This document shows positions 19,486 through 31,262 of a stretch of DNA of 53,761 nt, one piece after another (position 1 is the stretch's first letter; each line of letters starts with the position of its first letter). The notes under the pieces were generated by a model. It worked only from the letters and a program-made list of their open reading frames with translations. It searched no databases and had not been told where the DNA came from. Made by a program: the position numbers and the translations under genes. The DNA lies in contig JAFAFP010000078.1 in assembly GCA_023423415.1 (NCBI GenBank), positions 1 through 53,761 of the forward strand, written 5' to 3'. This stretch comes from Pseudomonadota bacterium. GTDB taxonomy: Bacteria > Pseudomonadota > Alphaproteobacteria > Rhizobiales > Xanthobacteraceae.

Positions 19486-21267
19486 GTGGCGCGGGTTTCG
19501 GTCGCGGAGCGTGGCAGGCTGTCGTGGCTGCTGGTGCGCCGCGGTTTGCGTCGCGCAAGCGGACGCGTGACCAATTTTCCGCTGTTGCCGTGGCGTCTGA
19601 TCCCGCGCAAGGCGGATCGTCTGCTGCTGTCGCCGCAGGATTTGCGCACGGCCGACGGCACCCGCGCGAACGAGATCTATTCCGGCCGCTTTGTTTTCGC
19701 GGGCAAGGTTGTCGTTTGCGACGGCCGCTCGCCGTTCGAAATGGTGCCGCCGTCCGACGAATGGGCCGCCGAGCTGTACGGCTTCGGCTGGCTGCGCCAT
19801 CTGCGCGCCGCCGATTCAGCGATCACCCGCGCCAATGCCCGCGCATTGGTCGATGAGTGGATTTCGCTGCAGGGCTCCTGGCACGCCTTGGCCTGGCGTC
19901 CCGATGTGCTGACCCGCCGCATCATCTCCTGGATCAGTCAGGCGCCGATGATCCTTCAGGATGTCGATGTTCAGTTCTATCGCCGGTTCATGCGCAGCCT
20001 GACGCGGCAGGTGCGCTATCTGCGCCACAATGCATCCGAAGCGCGCGCCGGCGCGCAGAACCTGCAAGCGACCATCGCGCTGATGTATGCAACGCTCTGC
20101 ATGGCAAGCCAGGACCGGCATCTGCGCAGCACCGTGAAGCGCCTGAGCGATCAGCTCGATCAGCAGATTCTCCCGGACGGCGGCCATATCAGCCGCAATC
20201 CCGGCGCGATCGTCGAATTGCTGCTTGATCTCATGCCGCTGAAACAAGCCTTTTCCTCGCGCAACATGCTGCCGCCGCCGGCATTGCTCAACGCGATCGA
20301 CCGGATGATGCCAATGCTGCGTTTCTTCCGGCATGACGACGGCAACTTCGCTTTGTTCAACGGCATGGGCGCGACAGCCGTCGATCAGCTTGCCACCATT
20401 CTCGCCTACGATGACGTGCGCGGTGAGCCGGTCGAGAATGCGCCGCATTCCGGCTATCAGCGCATGAAACTGAACAATCTCCTGGTGCTGATGGATACCG
20501 GCAAGGCTCCGCCGGTCGCGGCCAGCCAGGAAGCGCATGCGGGGTGCCTTGCCTTCGAGCTTTGCGCGGGCGGACAGCGGATTGTCGTCAATTGCGGTCT
20601 GCCTGCGATCAACCGCGAGAGCTGGCGGCAGGTCGCACGCGCGACGGCGGCGCATTCGACGGTGACGTTCAACAACACGTCGTCCTATCGCTTTCGCGAG
20701 GAAGGCCCATTCCGGAAGCTGATCGGCGTTCCGGTCGTGGACGGACCATCGCGCGTCGTCATCGCCCGCGACGACCATGAGGATTCGATCGTCCTGCGCG
20801 CCTCGCATGACGGCTATTCCAGCCGTTTTGGTATCATCCACCAGCGATCGGTGATGTTGTCGGCCGGCGGCACCAAACTGGACGGCGAGGACGTTTTCAC
20901 GCCAACGCATGGCGAGATGCTGCCGCCGGGCGCGCGGGATGAATTCGCGGTCCGGTTCCATCTGCATCCCTCGATCAAGGCCAGCCGCATTTCCGACGGT
21001 CATGCGGTGATGCTGGTGCTGCCGAACAAGGATGTCTGGACCTTCGACGGCCATGAGGATCGGGTTGAGCTCGAGGAAAGCGTCTTCCTCGGCGGCACCG
21101 ACGGCCCGCGCCGGGCGGTGCAGATCGTGATCTACGGCCAGGCCCGGCAGACGTCGCGCGTGCACTGGAGCTTCACCCATACGCCGCGCTCGCCCGCCAC
21201 GCCGCGCAAGAGCAACGATGCTGCGCGGAACCGCCGATCGCAGAACGAACCTGAATTGCCGCTGTAG
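19486..21267 (+). CDS. Heparinase II/III-family protein
   Basis: A protein of about 593 residues. The N-terminal 300 residues are mainly helical, with the WISLQGSWHALAWRPDVLTRRIISWI-type alpha-toroid pattern. The C-terminal half is beta-rich, with the heparinase II/III C-terminal signature around HAGCLAFELCAGGQRIVVNCG and HSTVTFNNTSSYRF. Family members are polysaccharide lyases, but this rhizobial subgroup has no proven substrate and lacks an obvious signal peptide. The GTG at 19486 has GAGGGGG eight bases upstream; a GTG at 19453 would add 11 residues. It precedes purH, a pairing seen in several Rhizobiales genomes. It may act on a cell-surface or periplasmic glycan. Confidence 0.82.
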   Translation: MARVSVAERGRLSWLLVRRGLRRASGRVTNFPLLPWRLIPRKADRLLLSPQDLRTADGTRANEIYSGRFVFAGKVVVCDGRSPFEMVPPSDEWAAELYGFGWLRHLRAADSAITRANARALVDEWISLQGSWHALAWRPDVLTRRIISWISQAPMILQDVDVQFYRRFMRSLTRQVRYLRHNASEARAGAQNLQATIALMYATLCMASQDRHLRSTVKRLSDQLDQQILPDGGHISRNPGAIVELLLDLMPLKQAFSSRNMLPPPALLNAIDRMMPMLRFFRHDDGNFALFNGMGATAVDQLATILAYDDVRGEPVENAPHSGYQRMKLNNLLVLMDTGKAPPVAASQEAHAGCLAFELCAGGQRIVVNCGLPAINRESWRQVARATAAHSTVTFNNTSSYRFREEGPFRKLIGVPVVDGPSRVVIARDDHEDSIVLRASHDGYSSRFGIIHQRSVMLSAGGTKLDGEDVFTPTHGEMLPPGARDEFAVRFHLHPSIKASRISDGHAVMLVLPNKDVWTFDGHEDRVELEESVFLGGTDGPRRAVQIVIYGQARQTSRVHWSFTHTPRSPATPRKSNDAARNRRSQNEPELPL

Positions 21268-21273
21268 CTCTTT

Positions 21274-21405
21274 CCCTTACCTTCCCCTGGAAGGGGGAGG
21301 TCGACCGCCTGAATGAAACGAAGGCGGTCGGGTGGGGGTGATTTTTATTTCGATATCCTGTAGAAGACCTCCACCCCAGCCCTCCCCCTTTCAGGGAGAG
21401 GGAGT
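21274..21405. repeat. Intergenic palindromic repeat between the heparinase-like gene and purH
   Basis: The stretch has paired blocks: CTTCCCCT/AAGGGGGAGG, CGACCGCCT/AAGGCGGTCG, and a C-rich block CCACCCCAGCCCTCCCCC facing the GGTGGGGGTG block. This is a composite inverted repeat of the REP/RPE kind common between genes in Bradyrhizobium-like genomes. No gene is seen in it. Confidence 0.7.
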
Positions 21406-21451
21406 TGACGGAGCAAGCCGCAGCGCTTGCTGCCTAAACAAGAGATGACCG

Positions 21452-23038
<1,587 letters not shown>

Positions 23039-23043
23039 TCTTT

Positions 23044-23185
23044 CCTTCTCCCCGTTCTGACGGGGAGAAGGTGCTGAGCGAGCCCTTCGCGAGCGAAGCG
23101 GATGAGGGGCATCCATCGAGCAAAGCCCCTCACCCGGCTTGGACCTTTGGTCCTCGCCACCCTCTCCCCGTAAACGGGGAGAGGG
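23044..23185. repeat. Two-hairpin dispersed repeat between purH and the glutamate dehydrogenase gene
   Basis: One perfect stem is CCTTCTCCCCGT (23044-23055) with ACGGGGAGAAGG (23060-23071). A second is CCCTCTCCCCGT (23160-23171) with ACGGGGAGAGGG (23174-23185). The outer arms are also complementary to each other, so the element can fold as one large cruciform. It lies between two converging genes and may also end transcription. Confidence 0.85.
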
Positions 23186-23191
23186 AAAAGG

Positions 23192-26100
23192 TCATTCCCC
23201 CGCCAGATCGCCCAGCAAACTCGCCGCCACGGCGAGCTTCGACAGCGACAGGCCGGTATCGGCGATGTCGTGCATCGACGAGCGAATCCGCTCGACCTCG
23301 TTTGCACGCGGCATGACCCATGCCTCGACCGCATCGGGGCCTGACATGCCGCCCGCCAGCATCTCCGCGGTCAACTGCCTTGCCGCGCGGCCGAGCGAAT
23401 CGCGCGCACGATCCAGCGCCAGCCGGTCGTAATAGTCCGACACCTTGATGTCGCGCGCGGCATCGGCAATGCGTTCGAGGCGGAAATAGCGCACCGCCGC
23501 AAGGAACGTGCGCGCAACATCGGTGATGTTGCGTCCGGTGCGATCGGCGACCAGCACGATGTCGGGTGCGACCATCAATGCGCGCAAGCTGGCGATCCGC
23601 AGCGCGAGATTCTCAGGAACGCCGGATTCGGTCAGCGCCTTCGCACGCGCAGCCCGTGAATTCGCCGCATCCTCCGCCAGCGCCGCATCCAACGCGCGAG
23701 AAACCTCCGCGATGCCGCTGCGATAATGCTCGACCACTGATGCCAGTCCCTGATCAAGGTCGACATTGCGGATGAACCACACCATGCGATCGAGCAGCAG
23801 CGTCTTCACCGCCGCATAGAGATCGAGCTGCAGGCTACCTGAGATCTTGTTGTCGAGTTCGTCGATCTCACCATTCAGCGCGGTCATGTCGTAGCTGTCG
23901 CGGACCGCGGCGAACGCACGCGCGATGCGATCCGGCGATGCGCCGGTTTCGTCCGTCATGCGGGCGACCAGCGACGGACCACCGCGATTGATGATGGAGT
24001 TGGTCAGGTTCGTCGCAATGATCTCGCGGCGAAGCTGATGACGCTCCAATTCCTCCGGAAAGCGCTGTGTCAGCTCCGCCGGGAAATAGCGCGCGAGTTC
24101 CTTGCCGAGATAGGGATCGTCCGGCACCGACGTTTCAAGCAGATCGCTGTAGAGCGTGAGCTTGGCGTAAGCGAGCAGCACGGCCAGCTCCGGCCGCGTC
24201 AGCGCCTGCGAACGACGGTGGCGTTCCGCGATCTCGACATCGTCGGGCAGGAATTCGACTACACGATCCAGCAGCCCGCGCGCTTCCAGCGTCTGCATCA
24301 GACGCTGGCGCGAGCCGAGATCGTCGAGACCGTTGCGTTCGGCCAGCGAGATCGCCAGCGGTTGCAGATAGTTGTTGCGCAACACCAGCGCCGCAACCTC
24401 GTCGGTCATTGCGTACAGTAACGCGTTGCGGTCGGGCAGCGTCAGCGCGCCGGTCCGGACTGGACCGCGCAGCGCGATCTTGATGTTCACTTCAAGATCG
24501 GACGTGTTGACGCCGGCCGAGTTGTCGATCGCATCGGTGTTCAAGCGCACACCATTCTGCGCCGCTTCGATTCGCCCGCGCTGGGTCATACCGAGATTGG
24601 CGCCCTCGCCGACCACCTTGCATTTCAGATCGGCACCAGCGACGCGAATGGCGTCGTTGGCGCGATCGCCGACGGACTCATCGGTCTCGTTCGCTGCGCG
24701 CACATAGGTGCCGATGCCGCCGAAGAACAAAAGATCGGCGTTGGCCTTGAGAATCGCGCTTATCACCTGGACCGGCGTCGCCTTGTCGGCGGTGAAGCCA
24801 AGCAGCGTCTTCATTTCCGGAGACAGCGGAATCTCCTTCAGCGAGCGCGAAAATACGCCGCCGCCTTTCGAGATCAGCGCCTTGTCGTAGTCCTGCCAGC
24901 TCGACCGCGGCAGGTCGAACAAGCGCTTGCGTTCGGCAAAGGCTCTGATCGGATCGGGATCGGGGTCGATGAAGATGTCGCGATGGTCAAAGGCGGCGAC
25001 CAGCTTGATCGTGTTCTCGCGCAACATGCCATTGCCGAACACGTCGCCCGACATGTCGCCAACGCCGACGACCGTGAACGGCGTCGTGCCGATATTGACG
25101 TCCATCTCGCGGAAATGGCGCTTCACCGCTTCCCACGCACCGCGCGCTGTGATGCCCATCTTCTTGTGGTCGTAACCGGCGGACCCGCCAGACGCGAACG
25201 CATCGCCCAGCCAGAAATCGTGGCCGACAGAAATCGCGTTGGCGGTGTCGGAGAACGTGGCCGTGCCTTTATCCGCGGCAACCACGAGGTAGGGATCATC
25301 ACCATCATGCCGCACAACATTGTCCGGCGGAATGATCGCGCCCTCCGCCGACAGGTTGTCGGTGATGTCGATCATGCTGGTGACGAACAACTTGTAGGCA
25401 GCGACGCCTTCGGCCGCGATCGCTTCGCGCGTGCCGCCGACCGGCAAGTGTTTCGGGACGAAACCGCCCTTCGCGCCGACCGGCACGATCACCGCATTCT
25501 TCACCTGCTGGGCTTTCACAAGGCCGAGAATCTCGGTGCGGAAATCCTGCGGCCGGTCGGACCAGCGGATGCCGCCGCGCGCAACCTTGCCGAAGCGCAG
25601 ATGCACGCCTTCGACACGCGGCGAGTAAACGAAGATCTCATAGAGCGGCCGCGGCGCCGGCAGCGTGGTGAGCTTGCGGCTCTCATATTTGATCGCAATC
25701 TGTTGCTTGGGCCGCCCATCCTCGCCGATCTGGAAGAAATTGGTGCGCAACGCCGCCTGCACCGCATTGACGAAGTGGCGCAGGATGCGGTCCTCGTCGA
25801 GGCTTGGCACATCGTTGAGCGCGGCCTCGATTTCCGCCGCGATACCCGCTTCCTGCGTTTGCCGTTCCTCGGCACCGAGTCGCGGATCGAAACGCGCGTT
25901 GAACAGCGCAACAATCTTCGACGCAATGGCGGGATGCGCGCGCAGCGTCGCCCACATGTAATCCTGCGAATAGGGCAGACGGACCTGACGCAGGAAACGC
26001 GATACTGCACGGATCAGCGCAATGTCGCGCCATGCCAATCCCGCTTTCAGCACCAGCGCGTTATAGCCGTCATTCTCCGCACCGCCACGCATGACGACGA

Positions 26101-28018
26101 GGAAGCAACTTTCAAGTGCGCCTTGCAGATGAGCGATGTCGATCGGCTGACCGTCGGCGCTTTCCAGCGTCATGTCGTGCAGCCAGATATGCGCGCCGGT
26201 CGGCCTGATCTCGTAGGTGCGCTCGTCGACGACCTTGAAGCCCATATTCTCGAGCACGGGGACGCGGGTGGACAGCGGGATCGCCCCGTCAAAGCTCCAC
26301 ACCTTCAGCCCGATACAATGAGCGGGTGCACCAGCCAGCGCATAGAAATCCATGCTGAGCGGCCGCTCCGCCGACAGACCTTCCATCGTACGGATGTCCG
26401 CGACCGCAATTGTTGGTGCATAACGGTCGCGATAGCTGGCGCGGAAAGCGCCGCGATAGCGCTCGAACAGCCGCCGCGATTGCTGCGGCTCACGATCCTG
26501 CGCAAGCCGCTCCGAAAGCTCATCGGCCCAGGTGCGAACGATCGCAACGATGCCGGCCTCCAGCGTTGCGCGATCGGGATCCTTCATCGGCTCCGCCGAA
26601 CGCGCGACGATGAAATGCGCACGAACCAGTGGACCTTCCGTGAAAAACGGATTGAGACCGCTGACATGGCCCTTGTATTCGCGGGCCAGGAATTCTCCCA
26701 CATGTCCGATCACGTCGCTCGAAGCGCGGTCGCGCGGCAGATAGACGAGGACCGACATGAAGCGGTCGAAGCGATCGCGCCGCGGCAATACGCGCACGCG
26801 CGGACGCTCTTCGAGCTGCAGGATCAGCATCATGAACTGGAACAGCAATTCCGCATCGATGCGGAACAGATCGTCGCGCGGATAGGTCTCCAGCGCATTG
26901 GCCAGCGCCTTGCCGGAATGGCTCGATGGCGTGAAACGGGCGCGCTTCATCAGCGCATCGACCTTGCGGCGCAGATAGGGAATCGAGCGCGTCGAGCGCG
27001 TATAGGCGGTGGACGTGAACAGACCGACGATACGGAATTCGCCGATCACGACTCCATCGGTATTGAAACGCTTGATGCTCACAAGGTCCATGAACACGCG
27101 GCGATGCACGCGCGACCGCAGGCTCGCCTTGGTGATCAGGAGCGCATTGGGCTCGGCATAGTAAGCCTCGACGCCGCGCCGGATAATGTTTTCGCCGCCA
27201 CGAACCTTCAGCTCTTGCCGGTCAACGTGACGAAGGATGCCAAGTCCCGAATCCGGGACGATTTCCGGCTCACGATCCGGTCCGCCCGCGCGATATTCGC
27301 GCATGCCGAGAAATGTAAAATTCTCGCCGACCAGCCATTCCAGAAAATCCACCGCCTCCGACACTTCACCTGACGGCAGCGGCGGCGGATTGGTTTTCAG
27401 ATCGGCAATGACTTCGCCGACACGGGCAAGCATCGGCCGCCAGTCGCGCACCGCAACGGCGACATCAGCCAGCACTTTCTCGCAGCCCTCGATCAACGCG
27501 CTGCGAACGGCATCGTCATCGATGCGGTCGACATGGATGTGCAGGAAGCTTTCCCGCTGCACCGTTTCCGCGCCAGGCTCCTCCAGCGCCACGCGCTCGA
27601 TCGTTCCGCTCTGATCCCGCGCAACTGCGAAGATCGGATGCACCACCAGCCCCACATTCACATTCCGTGCGGCAAGCTCCGCCATCACCGAATCCACCAG
27701 GAACGGCATGTCATCGTTGAGCAGCTCGATCACCGAGATCGCGCGCGTGCTCTTGGTGTCCGGCACCGGCTCAGGCGTGTAGATACGGATTTTCGGAACG
27801 CCCGGCGTCCGCACTGTCATGAAGTCGTAAGCGTGCGCCGCAAGCGCGGCGAGCTCGGACGGGTTGTAAACAGCAAGGTCCTCGACGGCGGCGCGCGCAA
27901 ACAATCGCGATACGAATCCATCCGGCACTGGCGTGTCCTTCAGGAGCTGGCTGGCCTTGTCGATCAGATGCCGGAGGGCCGTATCGTCCGCGTTTGCAGG
28001 CAGGTGCTGGATATTCAT
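23192..28018 (-). CDS. gdhB: NAD-specific glutamate dehydrogenase, large (about 180 kDa) class
   Basis: A 1608-residue enzyme that oxidatively deaminates glutamate to 2-oxoglutarate and ammonia, mostly for glutamate catabolism. The long N-terminal region has ACT-like regulatory parts. The catalytic core, about residues 750-1250, contains VHLRFGKVARGGIRWSDRPQDFRTE, KGGFVPK, DKGTATFSD, GDMSGDVFGNG and FGGIGTYV, typical of the GDH-180/Bac_GDH class, and a long helical C-terminus follows. The length of about 1600 is normal for the class. It is a single gene on the minus strand, divergent from the AhpD-like gene across 180 bases. The start MNIQHLP is the first in-frame ATG with family similarity. 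Confidence 0.96.
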   Translation of the reverse strand: MNIQHLPANADDTALRHLIDKASQLLKDTPVPDGFVSRLFARAAVEDLAVYNPSELAALAAHAYDFMTVRTPGVPKIRIYTPEPVPDTKSTRAISVIELLNDDMPFLVDSVMAELAARNVNVGLVVHPIFAVARDQSGTIERVALEEPGAETVQRESFLHIHVDRIDDDAVRSALIEGCEKVLADVAVAVRDWRPMLARVGEVIADLKTNPPPLPSGEVSEAVDFLEWLVGENFTFLGMREYRAGGPDREPEIVPDSGLGILRHVDRQELKVRGGENIIRRGVEAYYAEPNALLITKASLRSRVHRRVFMDLVSIKRFNTDGVVIGEFRIVGLFTSTAYTRSTRSIPYLRRKVDALMKRARFTPSSHSGKALANALETYPRDDLFRIDAELLFQFMMLILQLEERPRVRVLPRRDRFDRFMSVLVYLPRDRASSDVIGHVGEFLAREYKGHVSGLNPFFTEGPLVRAHFIVARSAEPMKDPDRATLEAGIVAIVRTWADELSERLAQDREPQQSRRLFERYRGAFRASYRDRYAPTIAVADIRTMEGLSAERPLSMDFYALAGAPAHCIGLKVWSFDGAIPLSTRVPVLENMGFKVVDERTYEIRPTGAHIWLHDMTLESADGQPIDIAHLQGALESCFLVVMRGGAENDGYNALVLKAGLAWRDIALIRAVSRFLRQVRLPYSQDYMWATLRAHPAIASKIVALFNARFDPRLGAEERQTQEAGIAAEIEAALNDVPSLDEDRILRHFVNAVQAALRTNFFQIGEDGRPKQQIAIKYESRKLTTLPAPRPLYEIFVYSPRVEGVHLRFGKVARGGIRWSDRPQDFRTEILGLVKAQQVKNAVIVPVGAKGGFVPKHLPVGGTREAIAAEGVAAYKLFVTSMIDITDNLSAEGAIIPPDNVVRHDGDDPYLVVAADKGTATFSDTANAISVGHDFWLGDAFASGGSAGYDHKKMGITARGAWEAVKRHFREMDVNIGTTPFTVVGVGDMSGDVFGNGMLRENTIKLVAAFDHRDIFIDPDPDPIRAFAERKRLFDLPRSSWQDYDKALISKGGGVFSRSLKEIPLSPEMKTLLGFTADKATPVQVISAILKANADLLFFGGIGTYVRAANETDESVGDRANDAIRVAGADLKCKVVGEGANLGMTQRGRIEAAQNGVRLNTDAIDNSAGVNTSDLEVNIKIALRGPVRTGALTLPDRNALLYAMTDEVAALVLRNNYLQPLAISLAERNGLDDLGSRQRLMQTLEARGLLDRVVEFLPDDVEIAERHRRSQALTRPELAVLLAYAKLTLYSDLLETSVPDDPYLGKELARYFPAELTQRFPEELERHQLRREIIATNLTNSIINRGGPSLVARMTDETGASPDRIARAFAAVRDSYDMTALNGEIDELDNKISGSLQLDLYAAVKTLLLDRMVWFIRNVDLDQGLASVVEHYRSGIAEVSRALDAALAEDAANSRAARAKALTESGVPENLALRIASLRALMVAPDIVLVADRTGRNITDVARTFLAAVRYFRLERIADAARDIKVSDYYDRLALDRARDSLGRAARQLTAEMLAGGMSGPDAVEAWVMPRANEVERIRSSMHDIADTGLSLSKLAVAASLLGDLAGE

Positions 28019-28198
28019 GGCCCACGACTCATTTTCGTTGGAGTGACGGAGTGTTCCCTACCGGCCTGCGCCAGTCGAGACCTTGGGGAACAGACCTGCG
28101 ATGAATAAGTGGAGGTATTGCGGCGCAATATGTAATCGCGTTTCGTTCGCCAGCATCCGGCGATACGCTGACGGTGATCGGGGCAGGAGGAACATCGC

Positions 28199-28936
28199 GT
28201 GGCAAAAACACAGACCAAACCGGGCAAATCGGTGGAGAAAAAGCCCCTCCCGATCCACGTCGCGCCGAACAAAGCATCGCGATATGACAAATCCAAGACC
28301 GATACCTTGAAGAGAAATGCTTCAAAGATGAATCCGACCAAGGCTGCGGCAATTCCCGCTTCGGCTGTTGACGATGACGTGACAGTGATCGCGCTGTCAC
28401 TTCCGGAGACCGAACTCAACGAATCGATGTCGGCCTATTTCAGGAAGTGCGAGGAGAAGCTCGGCTTCGTGCCGAATGTGCTCAAGGCTTACGCCTTCGA
28501 TATGGCGAAGCTTGAAGCGTTCGTTGCGATGTACAACGATCTGATGCTGGCGCCCTCGGGCTTGAGCAAGCTCGAGCGCGAGATGATCGCGGTCGCCGTA
28601 TCGTCCCACAACAAATGTTACTATTGCCTGGTCGCGCATGGCGCCGCCGTACGGCAGATGGCGGACGATCCCGTGCTCGGCGAACTCATGGCGATGAATT
28701 ATCGCGCCGCGCGCCTGTCAAAACGGCATCGGGCGATGCTCGATTTCGCGGTGAAGCTGACCGCCGAGCCATGGGCCGTCGAAGAGCAGGACCGCGTGGC
28801 GCTGCGCCGGGCCGGCTTTTCCGATCGTGACATCTGGGACATCTCCGCCATTACCGGCTTCTTCAACATGTCGAACCGGGTTGCATCGGCCACCGACATG
28901 CGGCCAAACAGCGCCTACCATAAACAGGCACGCTAA
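28199..28936 (+). CDS. AhpD-like peroxidase-related protein (carboxymuconolactone decarboxylase fold)
   Basis: A 245-residue protein. Residues 1-50 are basic and disordered-looking. The rest is an all-helical AhpD/CMD domain with KLEREMIAVAVSSHNKCYYCLVAHG, giving the redox pair Cys140 and Cys143 and the partner His147. This matches the uncharacterised peroxidase-related family, which may reduce hydroperoxides. The GTG at 28199 has GGAGG eight bases upstream; an ATG near 28328 would remove the basic tail. The gamma-glutamyltransferase gene starts 13 bases after its stop, so the two may be co-transcribed. Confidence 0.83.
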   Translation: MAKTQTKPGKSVEKKPLPIHVAPNKASRYDKSKTDTLKRNASKMNPTKAAAIPASAVDDDVTVIALSLPETELNESMSAYFRKCEEKLGFVPNVLKAYAFDMAKLEAFVAMYNDLMLAPSGLSKLEREMIAVAVSSHNKCYYCLVAHGAAVRQMADDPVLGELMAMNYRAARLSKRHRAMLDFAVKLTAEPWAVEEQDRVALRRAGFSDRDIWDISAITGFFNMSNRVASATDMRPNSAYHKQAR

Positions 28937-28949
28937 CCACATTAGGCCG

Positions 28950-30686
28950 ATGCTCCGTATTTTCGCAGTTGTTGCGGCGATCCTGACAATCGCGCTCTCC
29001 CCCGTTTCGGCGCAGGACGTTGTCCTGACGCCGACCCGCCCTCTGTTCGATATTCCCGCTGTCCAGCCGGTCACGGCGCGCAACGGCATGGTGGTGGCGC
29101 AGGAAGCGCTGGCCGCGCAGATCGGCGCGGATATCCTCAAGGCGGGCGGCAATGCTGTCGATGCCGCGGTCGCGACCGGTTTTGCCATGGCAGTGACCTA
29201 CCCGCGTGCCGGCAATATTGGCGGCGGCGGCTTCATGGTGATCCATCGCGCAAGAAACAGGCAGAGCGTCGCCATCGACTATCGCGAGACCGCGCCCGCC
29301 GCGATTACCAGCAAGAGCTTTCTCAACGAGCGCGGCGAAGCCGATCCGCAGAAGTCGATTGCAAATGGCCTGGCGGTCGGCGTGCCGGGAACAGTGGCGG
29401 GGCTGGCGCTCGCGCACAGGAAATATGGATCGGGTCGTTTCACATTGGCGCAACTGATCGCGCCGGCCGTGTCGCTCGCACGCAACGGCTTCGTCGTCGA
29501 CGGCGATCTTGCGGACACCATCCATACCGCGCGGCCACTATTTCAGCGCTGGCCATCGTCAGCCAAGGTATTCCTGAAACCTGACGGACAAACCTATGGC
29601 CGTGGCGAACGGCTGGTTCAAACCGATCTTGCGGACACACTGGAAGCGATCGGAAAAAACGGGCCGCGTGCCTTCTATGAAGGTCCGACTGCCGAGAAAA
29701 TCGCAGCCGCGGTACGCGGGGCCGGCGGCGTGATGACGGCGGACGATCTGAAAGCCTATCGCGCGATCGAGCGTACACCCGCGCGTGGCCATTATCGCGG
29801 CTATGACATCGTCTCGATGCCGCCGCCATCATCGGGCGGATTGCACCTCATTCAGATCCTGAACATCCTCGAAGGCTATGATCTGAAGAAATCCGGCGCG
29901 GCAACACCGGAAACCGCACATCACCTCGTCGAGGCAATGAAGCGCGCCTATGCCGATCGCGCGGTCTATCTCGGCGATCCGGATTTTGTGAGCGTGCCGG
30001 CGCGCGCGCTGATGTCGAAACGCTATGCAACGACCTTGCGCACCAGCATCGCAGATCAGGCGACGCCTTCGACATCGATCCGCAACGGCAATCCGGTCAG
30101 AGCGGAAGGTCAGAACACCACGCATTATTCGGTTGTCGACCGGTTCGGCAATGCCGTGTCGAACACCTACACGCTCAATCTCAGTTACGGCAACGGACTG
30201 GTCGCCGAAGGCACCGGCGTCCTTCTGAACAACGAGATGGATGATTTCGCCGCCAAGCCGGGCACGCCGAACACCTATGGCCTTGTCGGCGCCGATGCCA
30301 ATGCGCCGGGGCCGCGCAAGCGCCCCTTGTCATCGATGACGCCAACCATCGTGCTGAAGAAGGGCAAGCCTTTTCTTGTCACCGGTTCGCCCGGCGGCAG
30401 CCGCATCATCACCACCGTGCTGCAGATCGTCACCAATGTGATTGATCACGGCATGGATATCGGGCAGGCGACATCGGCGCCGCGTATTCATCACCAATGG
30501 TTGCCGGACCAGATCTCTGCCGAACGCGGCTATTCGGACGCAACGTTACGTGCACTGGAAGCGCGCGGTCATAAAGTTATGATGCGTGCGCCCGGCACTG
30601 CCGCGAACTCGATCCTTGTCACGCCGAAGGGATTGATCGGCGCAGCCGATACACGCACGCGCGGTGCGCTTGCTGCGGGATACTGA
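28950..30686 (+). CDS. ggt: Gamma-glutamyltransferase precursor
   Basis: A 578-residue Ntn-hydrolase with a signal peptide (about 1-21, ending PVSA). It splits gamma-glutamyl bonds, mainly of glutathione, in the periplasm. The autocleavage site is NTTHYSV, with Thr390 as the catalytic nucleophile and new N-terminus of the small subunit. RPLSSMTPTIV and TGSPGGSRIITTVLQ complete the glutamate-binding and oxyanion motifs. Length and domain order are normal. ATG 28950 places the signal peptide first. The ribosome site is weak, which fits coupling to the AhpD-like gene 13 bases before it. Confidence 0.95.
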   Translation: MLRIFAVVAAILTIALSPVSAQDVVLTPTRPLFDIPAVQPVTARNGMVVAQEALAAQIGADILKAGGNAVDAAVATGFAMAVTYPRAGNIGGGGFMVIHRARNRQSVAIDYRETAPAAITSKSFLNERGEADPQKSIANGLAVGVPGTVAGLALAHRKYGSGRFTLAQLIAPAVSLARNGFVVDGDLADTIHTARPLFQRWPSSAKVFLKPDGQTYGRGERLVQTDLADTLEAIGKNGPRAFYEGPTAEKIAAAVRGAGGVMTADDLKAYRAIERTPARGHYRGYDIVSMPPPSSGGLHLIQILNILEGYDLKKSGAATPETAHHLVEAMKRAYADRAVYLGDPDFVSVPARALMSKRYATTLRTSIADQATPSTSIRNGNPVRAEGQNTTHYSVVDRFGNAVSNTYTLNLSYGNGLVAEGTGVLLNNEMDDFAAKPGTPNTYGLVGADANAPGPRKRPLSSMTPTIVLKKGKPFLVTGSPGGSRIITTVLQIVTNVIDHGMDIGQATSAPRIHHQWLPDQISAERGYSDATLRALEARGHKVMMRAPGTAANSILVTPKGLIGAADTRTRGALAAGY

Positions 30687-30701
30687 CTTCGTATTCCGCG
30701 G

Positions 30702-31262
30702 CTAGCGCAGCTTCCTCAATCGCACATATAGCGCGCCCTCGCCGCCGTGACCGATGGCGGCGGTGTCGAAGCCAATCACCATGGCGCGAAATTCCGGCAA
30801 TGCCAGCCACATCGGCACCGCTCGCTTTAGTGCACCGGAGCCCCCGCCGCGCCCACCCTTACCGGTGATCACCAGCGCGACGCGACCGCCGCGCGATTGC
30901 GTCGTGCGCAGGAAACGCAACAGCACGTCATGCGCCTGCGCCTGCGTATGGCCATGCAGGTCGAGCCGCGCATCGATGGCGTGACTGCCACGTGCAATCT
31001 TCTGTTTGGTTCGCCGGTCGAGCGACGTGACCGACGGCGGCGTTTCAACTTTGGGCTTGCTCGCCACTGGCGTTGGCGTTGGGCCCGGTGCCGGCTTTGC
31101 CGCAACGTTGCGCTTCTGTGGTGGTGAAACCGGAGCAGCCTTGGATTCGGGCTCGGCCCGCGGCGTGCGCTTTCGGAGCGGTTTGATCGACCGCGTCACG
31201 CCTTCCCACAATGTGATGTCTTCACTGGAAAGCCGCCCTTTGCGGCCTCCGCCTGCAGTCAT
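30702..31262 (-). CDS. Smr-domain protein
   Basis: A 186-residue protein. A Pro/Ala/Lys-rich tail (about 25-80) is followed by a Smr domain with LDLHG (100-104) and TGKG (133-136), the two motifs of small MutS-related nucleases. Recent work on Smr proteins points to RNA cleavage at stalled ribosomes, but the substrate of this short type is unproven. Its ATG overlaps the mltA stop by four bases (ATGA), so it is the last gene of a tim44-like/mltA/smr operon. It converges on ggt with a gap of only 15 bases. Confidence 0.92.
   Translation of the reverse strand: MTAGGGRKGRLSSEDITLWEGVTRSIKPLRKRTPRAEPESKAAPVSPPQKRNVAAKPAPGPTPTPVASKPKVETPPSVTSLDRRTKQKIARGSHAIDARLDLHGHTQAQAHDVLLRFLRTTQSRGGRVALVITGKGGRGGGSGALKRAVPMWLALPEFRAMVIGFDTAAIGHGGEGALYVRLRKLR

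Noticed and set aside
24983..27373. Long plus-strand open frame opposite the glutamate dehydrogenase gene
   Set aside because: Antisense shadow of an unmistakable gene; low-complexity Arg/His-rich product with no motifs.
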